From Deltaproteobacteria bacterium RBG_13_52_11 (GTDB taxonomy: Bacteria > Desulfobacterota > B13-G15 > RBG-16-54-18), in the NCBI GenBank assembly GCA_001797745.1, contig MGQF01000096.1:1-8213 (forward strand): DNA of 8,213 bases, written 5' to 3'. Positions 5,441-8,213 of this stretch are shown here, piece by piece. Numbering within the stretch: position 1 is the first letter of the stretch; the number at the start of each line of letters is the position of its first letter. Under the pieces are notes generated by a model. It did not search any database, was not told the DNA's origin, and saw only the letters and a program-made list of their open reading frames with translations. A program made the position numbers and the translations under genes.

Positions 5441-5466
5441 AAAAAAAAGTGGCAATAATTGTCACT
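5441..5466 (-). terminator. Weak minus-strand terminator-like hairpin with T8 tail
   Basis: Read on the minus strand, AGTG-A-CAA pairs with TTG-C-CACT (one A.C mismatch, TTA loop), and eight T follow, the first of which closes the stem. On the plus strand the mismatch becomes a G.U pair, but no T-run follows. No minus-strand gene lies immediately upstream of it. It could shield the mgl operon from antisense reads or be a relic. The stem is weak. Confidence 0.25.
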
Positions 5467-5503
5467 CCCGGCAAAAGAATTGTCAGGTGACTCGCGAACC
5501 CCG

Positions 5504-5604
5504 ATGGTCTTTGCCTTTGCGTCCAAGTTCGTCTTCCCCAATGAGGGCGCAGTCAGGATAGGGTTGGACTATATTGTCTGGGAGGATGGACTCGAGTGCA
5601 TCAC
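5504..5604 (+). pseudogene. Decayed copy of the 3' part of the M24 peptidase gene
   Basis: These 101 bp align without gaps to 3343-3443 of the intact M24 gene. By hand count 85 of 101 bases match. The conceptual translation keeps MVFAF, KFVFPNEGAV and LDYIV, but both metal-binding Glu residues are gone: FEPK (Glu363) reads FASK, and GIEVDY (Glu377) reads RIGLDY. Similarity ends abruptly on both sides, and no matching N-terminal portion exists upstream. This is a non-functional fragment in the same orientation as the parent. It may derive from a tandem duplicate or from a related paralogue that was mostly deleted. Confidence 0.85.
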
Positions 5605-5715
5605 GTGCGGCAAAACTCCTTGTGGAAGAAGGGCGGTTCTGCTAATCTACTCTACATTTCATCTCCCCTGTGTGCTCGTTCGCGTACAAGGGCCTGCGCC
5701 CTGGGCTGAAAGCGC

Positions 5716-5721
5716 AGGAGG
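5716..5721 (+). promoter_or_regulatory. Ribosome binding site that sets the EamA start
   Basis: AGGAGG lies 5 nt before the ATG at 5727. The same frame extends upstream to an ATG at 5670, but that start has no ribosome site and would add 19 residues unlike a transporter N-terminus. Confidence 0.8.
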
Positions 5722-5726
5722 CAGAA

Positions 5727-6641
5727 ATGACAAACGGCGAGAGCAAGGACTATTTAGATCTTAAGGCCATTATCACCATCATCATCTTGACCCTCCTGTG
5801 GGGTTTAAATTACCCCGTCATCAAATACTCCAATCAGGGGATATCTCCGGTCTTCGCCTCTGCACTGCGCTCCATCATCGCATCGATCTGTGGGGTGATC
5901 TATTGCCTGAGGAGGGGGGAACGGTTATTTCATACCGATATCATGCTCTTTCATGGATTCATGGTGGGCCTCTTGTTCGGCCTTGAATTTGCCTGCATTT
6001 ACTTTGGGATGCTGTACACGGATGCCGCCCGCTCAGTGGTCTTCGTCTATATGAGCCCCTTTGTGGTGGCCGTAGGGGCCCATTTCTTCCTCAGGGGAGA
6101 CAGGCTGACCTTTGTAAAGACCCTGGGGCTGGTCCTGGCTTTTATGGGGATCGTCATCGTCTTTTATGGAAGGCCGCAGACGGCCAAACCGACCATGCTC
6201 ATCGGGGATATCCTGGAGATCACGGCGGCCTTCTTTTGGGGAGCCACTACCCTCTATATCAAGAGGTTTATGGCGGAAAAGATCCACCCCATCAACACCT
6301 TCCTGTACCAGCTCGTTTTTTCCATCCCCATACTCTTGGTAGTAAGCCTTATCCTTGAGCCACAATGGATCACCAAGGTCGATCTCTCTATCGCCACCGC
6401 CATCTTCTATCAATCAATCATCGTCGCCTTTCTGAGCTATTTTATCTGGTTCAAGCTCATACACAACTATTCAGTGAGCAGGCTCTCCTCCTTTACCTTT
6501 TTCACACCTATCTTCGGGGTCCTCTTCGGCACTGTATTCCTCAGCGAGGAATTCACCTATTCTTTGATGGTTGGCCTCCCCCTGGTCTCCCTGGGGATCT
6601 TCTTCGTGAACTGGCGTACGAGAACAGCTCGGGAATCATAA
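5727..6641 (+). CDS. EamA/DMT-superfamily transporter, ten membrane segments
   Basis: A 304-residue inner-membrane protein made of two homologous EamA halves (about residues 14-147 and 159-296), each with five predicted helices. The first half opens with the family-typical LTLLWGLNYPVIK (21-33) and contains YMSPFVVAVGAHFFLRGDRLT (108-128). The second half has AAFFWGATTLYIKR (167-180) and the matching FTPIFGVLFGTVFLSEEF (259-276). The TPIFGV...LSEE pattern is characteristic of the family. Members export or exchange small metabolites, often amino acids, nucleosides or other compounds; the substrate cannot be inferred here. The length is normal (about 290-310). The short basic C-terminus (RTRTARES) fits a cytoplasmic tail. 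The start is fixed by AGGAGG at 5716-5721. It is probably a single-gene unit, since a separate promoter at 6709 serves the next gene. A GGGATG/CATCCC hairpin lies about 30 bp downstream but lacks a proper T-run directly after it. Confidence 0.9.
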   Translation: MTNGESKDYLDLKAIITIIILTLLWGLNYPVIKYSNQGISPVFASALRSIIASICGVIYCLRRGERLFHTDIMLFHGFMVGLLFGLEFACIYFGMLYTDAARSVVFVYMSPFVVAVGAHFFLRGDRLTFVKTLGLVLAFMGIVIVFYGRPQTAKPTMLIGDILEITAAFFWGATTLYIKRFMAEKIHPINTFLYQLVFSIPILLVVSLILEPQWITKVDLSIATAIFYQSIIVAFLSYFIWFKLIHNYSVSRLSSFTFFTPIFGVLFGTVFLSEEFTYSLMVGLPLVSLGIFFVNWRTRTARES

Positions 6642-6671
6642 TCTAAAAACCCGAAGAGAAAGACCACAGGG

Positions 6672-6689
6672 GATGTTATCCCATCCCAT
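6672..6689 (+). terminator. Weak candidate terminator after the EamA gene
   Basis: GGATG and CATCC with flanking G and C can pair around a TTATCC loop. A T6 run occurs only about 12 bp later (6701-6706). It is plausible but non-canonical. Confidence 0.25.
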
Positions 6690-6708
6690 CGTAACACAAC
6701 TTTTTTAC

Positions 6709-6737
6709 TTGACAGCCAGTTTGGAGCATGATAAACT
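6709..6737 (+). promoter_or_regulatory. Promoter for the thiolase-family gene
   Basis: A perfect -35 TTGACA (6709-6714) and TAAACT (6732-6737, 4 of 6) are separated by 17 bp. The start would be near 6744, giving a leader of about 165 nt before the ATG at 6909. Confidence 0.5.
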
Positions 6738-6776
6738 ATTTACAATCTATACAGAGAACTTTACGAGCCCTTTCCC

Positions 6777-6893
6777 CAGCTTGAACGCTGTTCGCCAAAA
6801 CATGACTGGGTGCCGAGGGTCGTGTTTTGGAGCCGCCCTCTGTGGGCAGCATGCCTCTGGTAATAAAAATAATATCAATATAAAAATATTATT
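6777..6893 (+). promoter_or_regulatory. Structured 5' leader of the thiolase gene, possible cis-acting RNA
   Basis: Several hairpins follow one another in the leader. P1 is a small CAGC/GCTG stem (6777-6790). P2 is the main one: 12 consecutive pairs between 6795-6806 and 6819-6830 (11 Watson-Crick and one U.G) with a 12-nt loop. P3 pairs 6832-6838 with 6844-6850, with one C.A mismatch. P4 is an all-AU 8-bp stem (6868-6875 with 6886-6893) that ends one base before the in-frame ATGAGGAGG. GAGGG at 6815-6819 can alternatively pair with CCCTC at 6836-6840, which would let P2 and P3 exchange. I do not recognise a known riboswitch class. The function is inferred from architecture alone. Confidence 0.5.
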
Positions 6894-6896
6894 ATG

Positions 6897-6902
6897 AGGA
6901 GG
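6897..6902 (+). promoter_or_regulatory. Ribosome binding site that sets the thiolase start
   Basis: AGGAGG lies 6 nt before the ATG at 6909. An in-frame ATG at 6894 overlaps this site and would lack its own, so 6909 is chosen. Confidence 0.85.
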
Positions 6903-6908
6903 AACGAT

Positions 6909-8111
6909 ATGTTTACCAAAGCATATATACCCTATGGAGGTTATTATTCAACCCCCTTCAGCCGCTGGCAGGGAAGTCTGCAGAATGAAAACGCAATTGA
7001 ATTAGGGGCCAAGACGGCAAGAAAGTGGTTTCTTGAGAAGAAAAAAATCGATCCCACCATCATCGACTACCTGTACTTCGGGATCACCATTCCTCAGCAC
7101 TACCTGTTTTACGCCCACAACTGGGCTGGAGCGATGCTGACAGAAGACAAGAGATTCGTGCCCGGACTCTTTATCCACCAGGCCTGTTCAACCTCTACGA
7201 CGATCCTCCAGCTTGCTGCACTCGCCATAGACCATGATACGCTCAATGTGGCCTTTGGCCTGATGACCGACCGTTGCTCCAACGGAGCTCATACCGTGTG
7301 GGCCCAGCCCCTCGGCCCCGGAGGAGAGGTGGAGTCGGAAAACTGGATGATGGACAACTTCAATGGAGACCCCCGCGTGCGCACCAAGATGCTGCAGACC
7401 GCCGAGAATGTGGCCAAGGAATTGGGCATTACCAAGGAGGAGTGCGATGCGGTGGTCTTGAGGCGCTACGAGCAGTATCAGATGGCGTTGGCTAATGACA
7501 GGGCCTTCCAGAAGCGCTACATGATGCCCGTAGAGGTCAAGGTCTCCAAGAAGCAGACCAAGATCGTTGATCAGGACGAGGGTGTGACCTCTTCCACGGC
7601 CGAAGGCCTGGCCAAGCTGAAACCGGCTGAGCCGGGAGGCGTCCACAGCTTCGGCGCCCAGACGTTTCCCGCCGATGGCAACTGCGGCTTCATCATCACT
7701 TCCAAGGATAAGGCAAAAGAACTGAGCGCGGATCCCAAGATAGAAATAAAGATCGTCTCCTACGGCTTTGCCCGGGTCAAGCCAGGATACATGCCCGCAG
7801 CTCCTGTACCGGCCGCCGAGATGGCCCTTGCCGATGCGGGCCTGAAAATCACGGACATGAAGGCCATCAAGAGCCACAACCCCTTTGCCATCAATGACAT
7901 TAACTTCGCCAAGAAGATGGGCATCGATGTCATGAAGATGGACAACTATGGATGCTCCTTGATCTACGGGCACCCCCAGGCTCCGACGGCGGGCAGGATC
8001 ATTATCGAGATGATCGAGGAGACGGTGCTCCTCGGTGGCGGCTACTGCCTCTTTACTGGTTGCGCTGCCGGCGATACCGGCGCCTCTATTGTATTAAAGG
8101 TAGGCAAGTAA
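6909..8111 (+). CDS. Thiolase-superfamily enzyme (acetyl-CoA acetyltransferase-like), divergent
   Basis: A 400-residue protein with the duplicated thiolase fold. The acyl-accepting nucleophile is Cys93 in HQACSTST (90-97). The C-terminal half has SHNPFA (322-327), where His323 takes the place of the usual Asn in NEAF and resembles the HDxF form of SCP2/archaeal-type thiolases. It also has MDNYGCSLIYGHPQAPTAGR (344-363) with His355 of the GHP motif, and FTGCAAGDTG (382-391), where Cys385 matches the second catalytic Cys but the usual CxGGGxG is altered. Thiolases condense or cleave acyl-CoAs, as in fatty-acid or aromatic-acid degradation. Here the acyl substrate is unknown. Archaeal-type thiolases often work with a DUF35 acyl-CoA-binding protein encoded next door, but the window ends too soon to look. 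There is no signal peptide, so it should be cytosolic. It is expressed from its own promoter through a long structured leader. Confidence 0.85.
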   Translation: MFTKAYIPYGGYYSTPFSRWQGSLQNENAIELGAKTARKWFLEKKKIDPTIIDYLYFGITIPQHYLFYAHNWAGAMLTEDKRFVPGLFIHQACSTSTTILQLAALAIDHDTLNVAFGLMTDRCSNGAHTVWAQPLGPGGEVESENWMMDNFNGDPRVRTKMLQTAENVAKELGITKEECDAVVLRRYEQYQMALANDRAFQKRYMMPVEVKVSKKQTKIVDQDEGVTSSTAEGLAKLKPAEPGGVHSFGAQTFPADGNCGFIITSKDKAKELSADPKIEIKIVSYGFARVKPGYMPAAPVPAAEMALADAGLKITDMKAIKSHNPFAINDINFAKKMGIDVMKMDNYGCSLIYGHPQAPTAGRIIIEMIEETVLLGGGYCLFTGCAAGDTGASIVLKVGK

Positions 8112-8132
8112 ACGGCGATAACCATCCGCGCA

Positions 8133-8146
8133 CCACAAAATTGTGG
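8133..8146. repeat. Perfect 14-bp palindrome after the thiolase gene
   Basis: CCACAAAATTGTGG begins 22 bp past the stop codon. No T-tract follows, so it is at best a weak terminator; it could also be a protein-binding dyad. Confidence 0.4.
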
Positions 8147-8167
8147 CGTGACATTTGATATGAAATT

Positions 8168-8213
8168 CCTCATGAGGAGCATTGCTCAATGAAGGGCATT
8201 TAAAACATTGCTC
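8168..8213. other. Short palindrome and direct repeat at the right edge
   Basis: CCTCATGAGG (8168-8177) is palindromic, and CATTGCTC occurs twice (8180-8187 and 8206-8213). Possible start codons here are closed by stops within a few codons, so no gene start is called. The next gene, if any, lies beyond the window. Confidence 0.3.

Larger units (their letters stand above)
5187..5726. other. 540-bp spacer between the divergent mgl-like operon and EamA gene
   Basis: No convincing intact gene was found here on either strand. The spacer holds candidate promoters for both neighbours (5333-5373 minus, 5384-5411 plus), a dyad next to a poly-A tract (5441-5466), the M24 remnant (5504-5604) and the EamA ribosome site (5716-5721). 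An open frame runs through the remnant from about 5459 to 5764 but has no ribosome site and overlaps the EamA start, so I do not call it a gene. The 5187-5330 and 5605-5715 parts show nothing identifiable. Confidence 0.6.

Noticed and set aside
5459..5764. A 101-residue open frame containing the M24 remnant as a real gene
   Set aside because: It has no ribosome site, both catalytic Glu are lost, similarity covers only about 34 codons, and it overlaps the EamA start.
6673..6897. A 74-residue open frame in the thiolase leader
   Set aside because: It spans the promoter and the hairpins, has no ribosome site and shows no protein-like composition.
7188..7973. A 261-residue minus-strand open frame opposite the thiolase gene
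   Set aside because: It is long but antisense to an enzyme with clear catalytic motifs. GC-rich codon use on the sense strand commonly leaves such open antisense frames, and its translation is rich in Leu, Gly and His with no domain.
8160..8213. Start of another gene at the right edge
   Set aside because: The ATG at 8160 closes after 10 codons and the ATG at 8189 after 4 codons.

Overview
The window reads as a stretch of bacterial chromosome, most likely from an anaerobic Deltaproteobacterium (Desulfobacterota or Myxococcota relative). This is an inference from gene content: an MglA/MglB-type polarity GTPase module, an M24 peptidase and a divergent thiolase, with strong Shine-Dalgarno sites and recognisable sigma70-type promoters. 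No rRNA, tRNA, CRISPR array, transposase or integrase was seen.

Layout. 1-364 (-): N-terminal part of a DEAD-box RNA helicase that runs off the left edge. 365-559: divergent promoter region with a small dyad. 560-1114 (+): secreted ankyrin-repeat protein gene interrupted by one in-frame TAA. 1146-2030 (-): patatin-like phospholipase, a probable lipoprotein, with a good promoter at 2077-2105. 2272-3474 (+): M24 (Xaa-Pro aminopeptidase/creatinase-like) metallopeptidase with all five metal ligands. 3475-3659: convergent spacer carrying four hairpins. 3660-5186 (-): three-gene operon of an MglA-like GTPase, an MglB-like roadblock protein and a second, shorter roadblock protein. 5187-5726: a 540-bp spacer with candidate promoters in both directions and a 101-bp degenerate copy of the 3' part of the M24 gene. 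5727-6641 (+): EamA/DMT-family transporter. 6642-6908: a promoter followed by a structured leader of about 165 nt. 6909-8111 (+): thiolase-superfamily enzyme. 8112-8213: small palindromes and no complete gene.

How the genes fit together. The clearest functional unit is the minus-strand mgl-like operon. The GTPase should act as a polarity or motility switch, the MglB-like protein is its probable GTPase-activating partner, and the third protein is an extra roadblock subunit. The other genes appear to be independent transcription units.

The most notable observations are: (i) the mgl-like operon lies between the intact M24 gene and a decayed same-orientation copy of that gene's 3' end, which suggests a past duplication or insertion; (ii) the long structured 5' leader of the thiolase gene; (iii) the single nonsense codon splitting the ankyrin gene; and (iv) the MglA-like P-loop with Ala at the position equivalent to Ras Gly12. 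I found no clearly novel defence or mobile system. The three-gene GTPase/roadblock module and the thiolase leader are the best candidates for under-described biology.
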